In this document: positions 1-11,114 of the stretch, piece after piece | How positions within the stretch are numbered: the first letter of the stretch is position 1 | How the letters are laid out: each line of letters begins with the position of its first letter | Source of the DNA: Turnera subulata | Taxonomy: Eukaryota > Streptophyta > Magnoliopsida > Malpighiales > Passifloraceae | Assembly: GCA_028386065.3 (NCBI GenBank) | Contig: JAKUCV010004818.1 | Location: 1-64,000, forward strand | Length of the DNA stretch: 64,000 bases | Direction of reading: 5' to 3' | Notes under the pieces: model-generated | Told to the model about the DNA's origin: nothing | Seen by the model: the letters and a program-made list of their open reading frames with translations, nothing else | Databases searched by the model: none | Made by a program: the position numbers and the translations under genes

Positions 1-554
1 TGATTGTTGTATGTTGCATGCATGTCTTGTTACTCTGCTTTCCCTTCGGACCTGATCTGCACACTCTCATAATTAGATATATATTGCTCACTGAGTAGGC
101 GACTCACATAATCGCCAACGTTGTTTTTCAGACTTTAGATAGCGTGCAGTCACTTTCTTCTTTTCCGGAGTACGGACGTGGACATCCCAGCAGGTAGCCT
201 TGCTTGTTCTCCCGGATTGGATCCATAGAGTCGACATGCATGTTGTTTTATTTCTATTACTTTCACTCCGTTTGATTTTTTCGCTGCATTGGATTTCTTT
301 ATTGAGATGTCTATTGATTTTGGATTACATTTTCGGCGGGTTGCCGGGTTTATGTTTTGATGATGTTTCTTCAGGATGCCAGGTTGATTTGTGGCTTGTT
401 AAGCCGGATTATTATGTTCATTTTGACATCTCATTTTATTGAGGATTTTGGATATTGTTTTTAATATTGATTTTCGTGTCCTGGGTTTCAGGGGTATTTT
501 GGTAATTTCCTTGAGTTTGGTATTTTATTGTTAAATTGGGACACGGGTGTTTCA
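1..554 (+). mobile_element. 3' part of a TGTAACG-family LTR (subfamily 1), cut by the window edge
   Basis: The segment matches the last ~550 bases of the complete solo LTR at 25400-28422. Shared blocks include the text around 'gatctgcacactctcataattag', the inverted motif TGAGT-aggcg-ACTCA, and the end 'gggacacgggtgtttca'. It stops at 554, and a different subfamily of the same LTR type follows directly, so this copy is nested in the next feature. Its start and left TSD lie outside the window. No coding capacity is seen. Confidence 0.8.
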
Positions 555-1655
555 CTGTATGCTTGCTTGCCTGATGTCTTGATGTTGTTAATTGCAAAGT
601 GTATATATTGATGATATCTTTGATGCGGTATGCCTGATTAAGTGAATTGTGTGCCGGTGTAATTTGATATGCCAGTTGTGCATGTTTGTTTGTTATGCTA
701 AATAATATGATTTATGGATTTGTGTTTGTGTGGTGGACTGAGGGCTGGAGGCCCGGACTTGAGAATAAGATATTAAATTCCACACAACACTGTTGAATCA
801 TAACGTATGGTATAACTCCTTAAGCGTAATTGAATAACATACAATAATATTCTACTGTGGGGCTGTTGACCGGTTGGTTCGAGCGGGAAGTAATACCCCT
901 CGGGATGGCATGCGGGTTTGCATGTGGGCCTGTGATGGCCGGTTCTACCTCCCTCCTTCTACCTCCCCCTTTCTACCTCCCTCTTTCTGTCTGTCTCTCT
1001 CTCTCTCTGGATATGTTTGGGCTTCGTGCCTGGTTTATTTGGGCTTCATGCCTGGTTTATTTGGGCTTATGCCTGGTTGTCTCATGAGACGGGACCGAGC
1101 TCGACGCACACAGTAGAGGGCCCTAATAAAATACTTAACCTTAATAACAAGGATAATAACATAAGTTAAGACAAGTGATGGTTTGTAGTCTTATGGTGTC
1201 TTGCTCTGTGTTTTGTGGTGATTGTTTTATGCCGGTGTATTTGTAGTTAATTTGTTTTGTATATTATTGGTTTATTTGTCTGCGGTGAGATAGTGGTTGG
1301 TCTCACCCCGTCACAGTTTTACACAGGTTAGCTGATCGTTGATCAGAAGAGCATTTCAGCGGATGGCAGTGCTTTCCTCTCCTCGGGTCGGATCCATAGA
1401 GTACACTGCATACATGTCATCATATGTTTAGTCTTCCGCTGCATACTCGTTGTTGTGTAATTTGTTGTATAAATGTTCTCTGATTATTTTGTTGATATTG
1501 TATCCCGGAAAGAAGTGCATTTTGGTCTCTTCACATGTTGTACACACATTAATGGATAGTTTGGGATACGGGTGTCCCGGGTATGAGAAGGGCAAATTGG
1601 TCAAACTACAATTAAATTATAACGTATATTAATAAATTGGGACACGGGCGTTTCA
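555..1655 (+). mobile_element. 3' part of a TGTAACG-family LTR (subfamily 2)
   Basis: This matches, in reverse complement, the complete solo LTR at 44352-46967. Shared parts are the 'ggggctgttgaccggttgg' block, the CT-rich 'ctacctccctcctt' stretch, the short direct repeats around 'tttatttgggcttatgcctgg' (about 1020-1075), the palindrome gtctcatgagac, and the end 'gggacacgggcgtttca'. It ends at 1655 next to a minus-strand copia fragment, which is presumably its target. The short reading frames inside it (for example 857-1116) are chance. Confidence 0.75.
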
Positions 1656-2400
1656 AGCTGCATCTCCCTTGAGAATGTGATCTCTAATGAAGCGATGTCT
1701 AATGTCATTATGCTTAGTTCTTGAATGAAGAACGGGGTTCTTTGTCAAATTTATAGCACTAGTATTATCACACCTGAGAGGAATACGATTGACAATAAGA
1801 CCATAGTCCTGAAGTTGTTGTTTCATCCAAAGGATTTGAGCACAATAACTTCCAGCAACGATATATTCCGTTGCGGTGGTTGATAATGCTACACTAGCTT
1901 GCTTCTTACTAAACCATGAAACTAAGGAGCTCCCAAGCAAGTCTTACGATCAAATTTACAGCCAGCAAAGTACGAGTCGGAGTAACCTATAAGCTGAAGT
2001 CTAGAGCCTTTCGGATACCAAAGTCCAACATTTATTGTGCCAACAAGGTATTTGATAATTCATTTTATGGCCTTTAGATGTGACTCTTTAGGACAGGATT
2101 GATACCTTGCACATAGACAAACAGTAAACATAATATCTAGCCTACTTGCTGTTAAGTAAAGAAGAGATCCGATCATACCTCGATACCTTTTGACATCTAC
2201 TTCCTTACCTTTCTCATCCTTGTCTAAGTGGTCAGAGGTGCTCATTGGTGTGTCCATTTCCTTTGATCCGTCCATTTCAAAGCATTTGATCAATTCCTTG
2301 CAATAGTTTGATTGAGAGATGAATGTTCCTTCCTACATTTGTTTGACTTGTAAGCCCATGAAGAAGGTTAATTCTCCCATCATAGACATCTCAAATTCAC
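1656..2400 (-). pseudogene. Copia pol fragment: end of reverse transcriptase plus RNase H
   Basis: Read on the minus strand, this fragment begins with the RT C-terminal stretch (MMGEL...GLQVKQ), followed by MDTPMS, YRGMIGSLLYLTASRLDI and an RNase H region. The RNase H region contains SWFSKKQASVALSTTATEY (canonical TEAEY, here TATEY), CDNTSAINL and HSRTKHNDIRHRFI. These motifs are typical of Ty1/copia, nearest the SIRE/Tork type. Several frame breaks are present, for example near 1940 and 2060. The upstream gag, protease, integrase and most of RT are missing, and the right edge (about 2400) abuts a TGTAACG-family LTR. It is a second copia copy, distinct from the larger one at 6559-42785, because both contain the same RNase H segment. 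Confidence 0.85.
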
Positions 2401-2544
2401 TAGTGATCATTCTTATGTTATACTATAGATATGTCGAGGCAAAACAGTGTACCAAGTTTACTGAGACAATCTCAATAGCCCAGGTGAGGACATATAAACC
2501 TTTATATGCTTTACTGCCTGCGGTACTAAGGTTGATGGTCTTGA
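2401..2544 (+). mobile_element. TGTAACG-family LTR (subfamily 3), first piece
   Basis: The text from about 2430, including 'atgtcgaggc' and 'cccaggtgaggacatataaacc', aligns with the reverse complement of about 45420-45620 inside the complete solo LTR 44352-46967. The LTR continues after the Angela solo LTR at 3863. Its 5' start is lost at the junction with the copia fragment. The exact left edge is uncertain by some tens of bases. Confidence 0.6.
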
Positions 2545-3862
2545 TGTAAGTGTAATGCCCAAAAACCAATCATTGGATGATTATGTTATTTCTGAGTCAT
2601 GATATTTGATTAATGTTTTATTCCCATAAACGTGTTCTTTTATTTATTTTTGTGTAGCTTGTTTGGACATATTTATAACCCAAGAATATTTTATATTCTT
2701 AAAAGTCCATAGTCGATTATTATTATGGATGAGTTGTAATAATAAATTAAGATTAGTGTATGTTGAGAGTCATATGAGATATGAGGTCTACATACGGGTA
2801 CAAGTTAGTGAACTTGTGGACTGGACCTACCCAACATAAGAAAACCACATGGTCATTACATGGTGTCATTGGTAGTTCTTATAAGTGTTGTCCTTAGACC
2901 TGAGATCATCAAGGCTCCCAACACATGAGTCATGTGCTTTGACAATACTCTTGGTTACCTGTAGCTGGGTAGACATTAGAGTTATTGTTGGGTACTTGAT
3001 ATAATGTGTAGAGGGGTTTGTTTGATCAAGACGGAATTTGTCTAGCCTATGTAGTGGGAAATATATCTGTTGGGCCTCTTGATGGAGTTGAACTGTAAAA
3101 TGCATGGCCATGCTCAAATTGATTGATATAGGATATTAGTTGTATTTGTTTTCTACAGTTAACTGGGATTCAAGAAACCATAGATTAAACATATGCGAGA
3201 ATGACATATTCCATGTCTCATGTTTGATCTTGATATTATAAGACAAAGGGACAAAAACACAATAATAAGGCTTGATGAATCGGTATTGATCTTGTCATTT
3301 GGGTAGTAATGATGTGTTGTTGGACATTGCTCGTTGTTTATAATTATAAAAGTGATTTTATAATTATTGCCAACGTGATTAGAGCCTATAGGGTCGCACA
3401 CTTAGGACTGTTAACCTGAGCAGTGAGTCCAAAAGAGTTTGGATAAGTTATTGGACTTATTTTCGGATTATTAATAGTAGGCCCGCATTAGGCTTATTAT
3501 TAAGCCCGAAAATAACAACCCAAATATGATTAGGGTTACTCCAATACATCCAGATAGAAAACCCTAGTTATTCTCCTGTTCTTAGAAACAGCTAGCACTG
3601 TGAGAGGAGTGATTGAGAGGGCTCGAACCAGAGATCGTGAGACGTTTCCTGGTGATCGACAGTTCGTGTGGATACCTTAGAAAAATCAGATTTTTGTCCG
3701 GTTTAAAACTGATTCGGCTCAACGGTTGAGTGAAAGATCTCGTCCAAAACAGGTGCTAAATCACATCTATTCGATTTATCCCAATTCACATGGACCCTGT
3801 GATGGTTTCGGATTTGATTCTGCTGCGTGTTAACTCCATATTTGTGTACTTGAAACCTAACA
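2545..3862 (+). mobile_element. Angela-like copia solo LTR (older copy)
   Basis: It starts tgtaagtgtaatgcccaaaaacc, a diverged form of the tgttagtgtaatatgccc start seen in the intact copies, and ends in taaca. It is flanked by cttga (2540-2544) and cttaa (3863-3867), a TSD with one mismatch. The flanks on both sides belong to one TGTAACG-family LTR, which supports a clean insertion. No internal copia sequence is present, so this is a solo LTR left by LTR-LTR recombination. At 1318 bp it is shorter than the 1.5-1.7 kb of the other copies, and it is the most diverged of them. Confidence 0.85.
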
Positions 3863-4231
3863 CTTAATAAATCTCATTGTTATGGGTTAAATGCTGCAAG
3901 AAATATATGCATGGTTTAGCTTGTTGTGATACATGCTCTGGCTGTGTTGTGTGCCTGATTGTATATATGCTTCCATGCCATGTTCACTGTTATGAACTGA
4001 TAATGCTGTGCTAATTGTTATGAGCCGTTAATACCATGTTAACTATTTTGAACTGAACTGCCATGTTAATTATTTTCGAGCTGGTATCGCCTTATGTTAT
4101 GATATAAGATGTTTTGCTAATATCATGTACTCTTGTGAGCCTTAGGCTCGATTTAGACACTCTCTGGTGGCACATCACCTGTATACATACTTTGAGAATC
4201 ACACTGTACATAAGTCTTAATTGTTCATAAT
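3863..4231 (+). mobile_element. TGTAACG-family LTR (subfamily 3), middle piece
   Basis: This is continuous with 2401-2544 once the solo LTR and one TSD copy are removed. It carries the loosely repeated 'ccatgttaactattttgaactg' type text and the 'agcctta..ctcg' block that corresponds to the '...cggagacccgg...' segment of subfamily 1. It is interrupted at 4231 by the next Angela solo LTR. No gene is seen. Confidence 0.6.
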
Positions 4232-5767
4232 TGTAAGTGTCCGGGCATGCAAACTAGATAAACAAAATGCGGCGGAAAGACCCAGAACTATTGGAGGATC
4301 CATGTGAAACAGAGTGAACCGAATAACAAAAATTGTATGTGGATTGATTGAGTTCTTTCACTCAACTGTTGAGTCGAATCAGCTAGACCCGGATAGAAAT
4401 CCGACTCCTCTACGGTATCCACACGAATCGTCGATGACTAGCAAGCAACCGTCTCACGATCACTAACCCGAGCACTCCCGAACCGCAGTGCTAGCTGTAG
4501 AAATCCCGAGAGCTAGAAACTAGTATTTGGTGTGCTTCTTTCTTTCTTAAAGAATGAAGTGTGTAAACTGAATTCTGTGTCTACTCTCTTGTGTTGATAA
4601 TCTGATTATCAACCTCTATTTATACACACAATTAATGCATAAAATAACGAGACAATGGCCAACATCATCATGCATTAGCCATAATGATTATCCTTTAAGT
4701 CTAATCATGTCTCCACTATGCCTTAATACTCCACTAAGCATTAATGGGATTACACATCATATGGCATTAATTCTGGTTCAATAATTCTGATAATTAGTGA
4801 ACCAAATCAACCCAAAACGACCCGGTCCAACCATGGCCCAGCCAATGTCTAACCACTAGCTCAAATACCTGGTCGAACCACGGTCCAACCATAGTTTAAC
4901 CACCAGCTCGAATCAACAGTTCTAAGTGTGTGACCCTGTAGGCACTTGTAACGTTTGGCAATAATTGTAAACTCATTTACAATTATAAACAATGAGCGGT
5001 GTCTAGCAACACATCATTGCTACCAAAACGACAAGATCAGTACTGATTCATTATGCCTCAGAAACATGTCATTGTCCTTTCGTCTCATTATCAAGATCAA
5101 ACACGAGACATGGAATAAGTCAATCTCGTATATATTTAATCTAAGTTTCTTGATCCCGGAGTTAACTGTGTAGAACGGATACTAATGATATCACCATATC
5201 ATATAATCCGAGCATAGCCATGCATTTACATTTCAACTCTATCAAGAGGCCCATCTGATAATATACCAGTTATAAGGGTTGGACAAATCCCATCTTGATC
5301 ATACAAAACCCACTACACATTATATCATATACCCAATTATTACACTAAGGTCTACTCAGTTACGAATAGCCAAGAGTAATATCAAAATATATGACTCACA
5401 TGTTGGGAACCTTGATGATCTCAGGTCTAAGGACAATACATATAAGAACCACTAATGACAATCATATAACGTTCCATGTAGTGTTCTTCTGTCGGGTTGG
5501 TCCAGTCCACAGGTTCTCTAACTTGTACCCGTATGTAGAATTCATACCTCATATAATTCTCAACATACGCTAGTTTTAATTTATTATTACAACCCATCCA
5601 TAATAATAATCGACTAGGGACATTTTAAGAATATGAAATATTCTAGGGTTATAAATATGTGCAAGCGTTTATCACATAAACATATTTATTGGACTAAAAC
5701 CTTTAATCAATATACATGACTATATACAATCATCCAATGATTGGCTTTTGGGCATATTACACTAACA
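4232..5767 (-). mobile_element. Angela-like copia solo LTR, 1536 bp
   Basis: On the plus strand it runs from tgtaagtgtccgggcatgc to ggcatattacactaaca, the reverse complement of the TGTTAGT...TTACA Angela LTR. An exact 5-bp TSD, ataat, lies at 4227-4231 and 5768-5772. There is no internal sequence. A TATA box on the minus strand lies at 4617-4624, and the U3 has the repeated ggtccaaccatgg motif near 4825-4910. The small frames inside (4955-5573) are not genes; equivalents occur in every LTR copy because the DNA is repeated. Confidence 0.93.
4617..4624 (-). promoter_or_regulatory. LTR TATA box (tataaata)
   Basis: The minus-strand motif tgtgtataaatagagg occupies the same place as the TATA boxes in the other Angela LTR copies (18891, 49710, 59247). 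The position is conserved across copies. Confidence 0.6.
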
Positions 5768-6558
5768 ATAATAATCCCGAATAACATTAAATTCTATTGT
5801 GAGGCTGTTGACTGGTAGCACCGAGTGGGAGAGTGGGTGCCCCTCGGGTTTTTAAATGAATAACAACGGAGATTTAGAGACGGTGCCTTGGGGATTAGAT
5901 GGATGCGCCCCTTGGTGAATTTTGTACTGAGAGCATCCCTCAGAGAGGCGCCGCCATGGGGACGGTGGGTGTACCCTATAGTTATTTATACCTGTTCTTG
6001 GTATGTACTGAGTGCACCCCTCAAAAAGCCGTCGGTCACCAGAGGTATTTCAGTGGTTAGTTTTATTTCGGATCTTACCCCTTCCGTTGAGACAGTATTT
6101 TGGGTTGAGCCCTGGACTGATCTGTCGCTACCGTGCCCGACAGTGATTGGTCTCACCCCTCACTTTTACATACAGGTTGACTGATCGTGGATCAGGGACG
6201 CATTTAGGTAACTGTGCCCACTTTACTGCGTGGACGGATCCATAGGTTGATACTCCATATGTTTGCGTTTCTCAATGGACCTATTATTGATCTCCGCTGC
6301 ATAACTTATCGGGATGCTGTTTTGTTTTTATTTGGAATGAGCAATTGCTATTCCGGGTTTGTTTGCCGGTGTCTACTTGGCTTGATATGCCTGAACCATT
6401 GTTGAGACTTTTAGCACCCCGATGTGTAATTAATTATTATGAGATTTTGATGGTTTGTTTTTCCACGGAGCTTTGGCATCCCTGGACTTAAGGGCATTTT
6501 GGTCTTTTCAATATTTTTTATATTTTGGTACATTTGTTCTTGGGATGCAGTCGTTTCA
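5768..6558 (+). mobile_element. TGTAACG-family LTR (subfamily 3), 3' piece
   Basis: After the ataat duplication, the sequence continues with 'gaggctgttgactggtagc', the subfamily-3 form of the conserved 'ggggctgttgaccggttgg' block, and 'gtgcccctcggg'. Degenerate copies of g-t-g-c-acccct recur between 5830 and 6030. The element ends 'gatgcagtcgtttca' at 6558, next to the SIRE-like copia. The frame 5888-6184 has no recognisable domain and lies wholly within LTR-type sequence. Confidence 0.65.
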
Positions 6559-7440
6559 CTCTCTCGAAGATTTCACTATCTACGTCAAGCTTTCGGGTGC
6601 TTAATAAACCGTTTACAACTTGAGAATTTGAGTCACACGAACCTCAACACTCTTGCTTGACGATACCTCACTTCAAGACTTCTCATACAGAAAGAATACC
6701 TCTCCCTATGAATTGCAACAGGGGAACTAACCTCCCTTAAAGTCTATGACAATACTTAAAACACTCAAAACAAAAGCTCTCTCAAAGAGTGGATATTGAG
6801 CAACAATGTAACAATAATAGGGCAACTCTCAATTCTATAAGGTATTAGCTCATAAAAACTTATATGAATGTATATCAATGAATGCTTTATGTTTGAAGAG
6901 TTGATTCTTTTGGGAAGAGAGGTTTAACACCTCTATTTGTAAGTCTGAAAACTTAGACGACCATTGGGGAAACATTCCAAAACACATTGAAATTTGCAAA
7001 AGGTTTCTGACCATAACGGCACAACATCGATGTTTAGCACAACATCGATGTTTAGCCAGTAAATATGAATTTTTGGAGCCAACGGTCAAGAGAAAATGGA
7101 TGTATGAGAAACCAACATCGATGTTTTGAACTCCTGCCAAAAAGGTTTTAAAGCCAATTTTGCAAGAACATCGATATTGGAAAGAACAACATCGATGTTT
7201 TGAGCTACTGCCAAAGCATTTTGAAAACCACTATCAGAACATCGATGTTTTGAAGACCAACATCGATGTTTTGAGCTACTGCCAAATTTGATAAAGCATT
7301 TGAAAATAGGAACACCGATGTTGGGAAATCAAATCTCGGTGTTTAGTACTCAAAAATCATTTTCATGATTGATAAAAAAATGCATGAGGAAAATTGATTT
7401 TGTTTGAGCTAATAACTTAGAAGATTTTGAGTGTTAACCT
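6559..7440 (-). mobile_element. Probable partial 3' LTR of the SIRE-like copia element
   Basis: On the minus strand this follows directly after the end of pol (7481) and a purine-rich stretch, about 'aattggacgagg', at 7440. That is where a copia 3' LTR belongs. The beginning (aacactcaaaatcttc) and the '...cctctatttgtaag...' block fit a copia LTR. Its far end is cut by the TGTAACG-family LTR ending at 6558. It does not resemble the putative 5' LTR at 41797-42785, so assigning both to one element needs an explanation. It carries a palindrome array (next feature). Confidence 0.5.
7024..7342. repeat. Paired-palindrome array, ACATCGATGT type
   Basis: Six perfect ACATCGATGT decamers start at 7024, 7042, 7115, 7189, 7239 and 7260. 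Three diverged copies start at 7168, 7312 and 7333. Members of the pairs 7168/7189, 7239/7260 and 7312/7333 are 21 bp apart, and successive pairs begin about 71-73 bp apart. The linker text (gagctactgccaaa) also occurs in the larger array at 33367-33990, so the two arrays are related. Confidence 0.85.
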
Positions 7441-7739
7441 CGTCCAATTAAGTTCTTAGTTCTTCTAGTTTTTCACTTCAAATCTTGTGCTTTTCTTCAC
7501 TTCACATTTGTGCTCTTTCAATTTATTCTTTTTGCTCGGTTTGTCGTCATTTTGAATCATGGTCGGTTTGTCAGTATCAAAACCTCTATGAGACAAAGAG
7601 ACGTTTACAAAACAATGTTTTCCAACATTGTGAGGATATCAGCGAGTTGATTTCCAGTCTTAACAAACTCAATTCCCACATCTTTCTTCAACACATGATC
7701 TCAGATGAAGTGATGTCTAACTTCAATATGCTTGGTCCG
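7441..7739 (-). pseudogene. C-terminal end of SIRE-like copia pol (RNase H tail)
   Basis: Minus-strand translation continues the RNase H of the element at 24784-25399 across the Athila insertion. It reads through GPSILK/TKHIEVRHHFI to DHVLKKDVGIEFV and NQLADILT, the usual end of a copia polyprotein. The last five bases (7735-7739, gtccg) are the TSD of the Athila element. Stop codons interrupt it (after RHHFI and after ENIVL). It shows directly that Athila landed inside copia RNase H. Confidence 0.88.
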
Positions 7740-9581
7740 TGATAACATCAAAATGTTAGTGTTTTTATGATGATTTTGAATGGCTTTTACTATGTTTTCT
7801 TAGTCGATTATGTGTATAATCTTTACATTATTGTGTCTTTTTAAGCATTGTGTCAAGTAGTACTTCAATTTAGCTGATTAAGTGTTTTTTATAAGGAATA
7901 TATCGATTTTAATCAAGAATGGAAGCATTTTAGCCAAGTTTGGAAACTAGGCCCAATTTAGGAAACTTTTCTGCAGTGAGCACAACAAAATATTTTGGAA
8001 ATAGCAGAAGATCTAGACATTGAAATCAAGTGAAACCAGTTGGAGAAGAAACTAGAATTCTATATCTTTCCATTGACATAAATTTCATAATTTTTGGAGT
8101 TATCTACTGGGAGGAGCATTCAGTCGATTCCAACCCAGAGTGCAGATTTTTCTGTGCCGACCCAGGCCGAGTATTTTGGAGATATCTTGAGCTGTAGAAG
8201 TTCAATTGAGGAGTTCATTTTATTAAACGAAATCTGAGCAAATTATCTAGAACTTTCATGCAGAGCCCAGAACCAAGTTCGGACGTCGTCTAATCGTTAT
8301 GTGGCGTGCAATTTTCGGGTCAGAAAACAGGCAAAAGTCCAACTTGGAGTGCAAGTCAAGAATTCAATTACCATTCAAAGAAGGAGAGCCTAAACCGACT
8401 TTCAGCCTTAAAACCAGTATATAAGGACCCTTTGGGTCGACATATTCAGTAGGCAAAAGTTAGAGGGCGAAGCTTTGCCGAATTGGTTAGTTACTAGGTC
8501 ACACACTATAGTAGGGTTGGGGTTTTCTACTCTTTTGGATCCTCTAGGTGGTGCCGAATTTCTCATCCAATTTTCAAGGTTATTCCCCACAACAATTCAA
8601 ATTTTTTTCCAGCAAGATTTGAAGGTTTAAAGTGTCACAGAATCACTAGATCAAGAGCAGCGGAAATCGTCACCAGAGGAGTCGACGCCATCATCACCAA
8701 CAGAAACCGGCCAACAGACTTCACTACTCTCTCTTTTATTTGTTTATCTTTCTGTCTTCTTGTTTTCCTGATGAATTCTTGTGAAATAATGATTGATTGC
8801 AATTTTATTATGAGAAACTAATTCTCTAATCTAGGATTAGGGATGTAGCCAATTACTTCTATGGTTTTATAATTGATGGATTGAGTTTATTGAATTATTT
8901 GTGTTGATTGGTCAATCTTTGTATGCTGATTTACCTATCTACTTTGGATTGATTCTTATTGATTGCAAGATGCAAGAGTTGTGTGATTTATATGATGATA
9001 CCTAGAAGAATATAGATTGATGGATGCTAAAATATGCGAGAGCTGATAGTTTCTTGGGGCTTGATTAAATGTTTAATGCTTAATGAGTTTAGTATGGATG
9101 CTAGGCTATGCGAGAGCTAGGTAGTAATCTTCGCTAGATATTTGATTTAACATGCGAGAGCTGAGGATTAAGACATTAGAAGCAATTGCCCACAATCACA
9201 CATAACCTTGTAAATTTCGACACAATTAATTATAAACCTAGAAAGTATTTGTGTGAATCCCGATTTTTTAGATTGCTTTAGATATTGATTGAACTCTACA
9301 TTAGATTAAGTTTGCACTTTTTATTTCTTTCTGTTAGCCTAGTCGACATCACCTACATACACCCATAGAATAATTTACTTAGAAAATAATTATTGCTTGA
9401 CTAGTTAGTACTTGATTCCTTGTTCCGTGGATCGACCTTAATTAGAGTACTACACTACATAGTACACTGTACGCTTGCAGTTAACAATCGTTGCGCTTAC
9501 TCGTGAGATATTTTGCGTGTCGTGTTGTGAATTGATCAAGAATTATAAATTTGAAAAGTCACGCGTAAAAATAACGCATCA
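7740..9581 (+). repeat. Athila 1 5' LTR
   Basis: It starts tgataacatc and ends aacgcatca, and aligns over its full length with 22940-24783. It has a TATA box at 8418-8425. The frame at 8408-8590 is a chance one repeated in both LTRs. Confidence 0.93.
8418..8425 (+). promoter_or_regulatory. TATA box of Athila 1 5' LTR (tatataag)
   Basis: It lies in the text aaaccagtatataaggaccc. The 3' LTR has tataaaag at the same place (23614-23621). Transcription would start some 30 bases downstream. Confidence 0.6.
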
Positions 9582-9588
9582 AGCTTTC

Positions 9589-9606
9589 TGGCGCTGTTGC
9601 CGGGGA
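9589..9606 (+). other. Primer-binding site, tRNA-Asp type
   Basis: The sequence tggcgctgttgccgggga lies seven bases after the LTR end. It differs by one base from tggcgccgttgccgggga, the site usual for Athila and related gypsy elements and complementary to the 3' end of plant tRNA-Asp. Confidence 0.85.
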
Positions 9607-9744
9607 ACAAACGGATTAATACTAGTGAAAGAACAACTTTATTACTCTAAGCTTTTATTTTTCGCATTAGTTTTATTTTTATTTTCTTTTATTTCTTTAT
9701 CTATTTCTGTTTTTTTTTTTATTTAGCGTTGTCGATTTTGGTTG

Positions 9745-11114
9745 ATGCCAAAGAAGAGACGCGGTGCTTCAATGAGTCCTGTTCCAGAAATTAATCCGGA
9801 GATTGAGAGAACCTTATACAAGCAGTTGCGCAACAACAAGAAGAAGGAAAAGTAGAAACAAGTCGTGGACCCTGTGGAGTTTCTCAAGACACTGAAAGAG
9901 AAGAGGAGACAAAAGTTGTAGTAGATAATTTTGAAACAATCATCATGGGAGAAGAAAGAAACAAGACATTGTGTGACTACGCAACACCGAGTTGGGATAA
10001 AGGTGCAGTATAGCATTGCAAGGCCAGCTATCAATGTCAACAATTTCGAACTGAAGACAACAGTCATTCACATGGTGCAACAGGAACAATTTGGAGGCTT
10101 GGATAATGAGGACCCGAATCAACTTCTTCAAACGTTTATAGAATTTTGCAATTTGATCAAGATCAATGGGGCGACTGATGATGCTATTCGACTTCGATTA
10201 TTTCCGTTTTCTTTGCAAGGCAAGGCTAAGAAGTGGTTGAAATCAGGAGCAGCTGGAACATACATGATGTGGGAAGAGCTTTCAAGGGCTTTTCTTGTAA
10301 AATATTATCCACCTGATAAAGCAGCACATATCCGAAGCAAGATTACATCATTCACTCAATATGATGGAGAAAGTTTCAGTGAAACATGGGAACGTTATAA
10401 GGATCTTATTCAAGGATGCCCACAACATGGATTACCCGAATGGCTAGTGGTTCAATCTTTCTTCAATGGTTTAAGCGAGCCATTGCCCATGAGTTTGGAT
10501 GTGGCATCAGGAGTGGCATTCATGGTGCAAGCACCAGATGTGGCATATTAGAAATTGGAGACGAAGGCGAGTAACAGTTACCAAAGCTCTTCACGATCAA
10601 ACAACAAGCGAATAGTTGGAATTGTTGAAGTGGAGACAGTGACAAAGCTTAATTCGAAGCTAGATTCATTGAGTCAGCAGGATAAATCATGTGTTGCTGC
10701 TGTTATGCCGAGTTTAATATGTGATAAATGTGCAGGTGCTGGACACAATTCTATGAATTGTCCAAGTGGAGACGAGTTGACCATTGAGCAGGTGAATTAC
10801 ATTCACCAACTCCAACAACAACGAGGTCCCTACACCAACACATACAATCCGGAATAGAGGAATCATCCTAATTTTTCATGGAGGGAGAACAACCCGAATC
10901 AACAGGGCAACTTTCAAAGGAACGATTATGGGCAGAAGAGTTCGAGCATGCAAATTCCGAAAAATCAAGACATGAATTACATTCACCAACTCCAACAACA
11001 ACGAGGTCCCTACACCCACACATACAATCCGAAATAGAGGAATCATCCTAATTTTTCATGGAGGGAGAACAACCCGAATCAACAGGGCAACTTTCAAAGG
11101 AACGATTATGGGCA
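9745..11114 (+). pseudogene. Athila 1 gag, N-terminal part, with stop codons
   Basis: This is the structural gag protein of an Athila element, which packages element RNA in cytoplasmic particles. The likely start is the ATG at 9745 (MPKKRRGASMSP). Stops follow near 9853 and 9919, and the long open part is 9931-10551. The retrotransposon gag domain is clear (LRLFPFSLQGKAKKWL, WEELSRAFLVKYYP, SFSETWERYKDLI). A stop at 10552 separates it from the zinc knuckle region. The knuckle CDKCAGAGHNSMNCP (C-X2-C-X4-H-X4-C) is complete at about 10723-10767. The gene is then split at 11114 by Athila 2 and resumes at 16683. Confidence 0.9.
10794..11114 (+). repeat. 180-bp in-frame tandem duplication in Athila 1 gag
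   Basis: The block beginning gaattacattcaccaactcc at 10794 recurs at 10974, exactly 180 bases (60 codons) later. The second copy is cut by Athila 2 after about 141 bases. The copies differ by few bases (for example caac/caca and ccgg/ccga), and both carry the same TAG where related elements have Trp. Confidence 0.9.

Noticed and set aside
4955..5573. Small frames that recur at 18384, 49137 and 58677
   Set aside because: They recur because every Angela LTR contains the same DNA; they show no domain and have variable ends.
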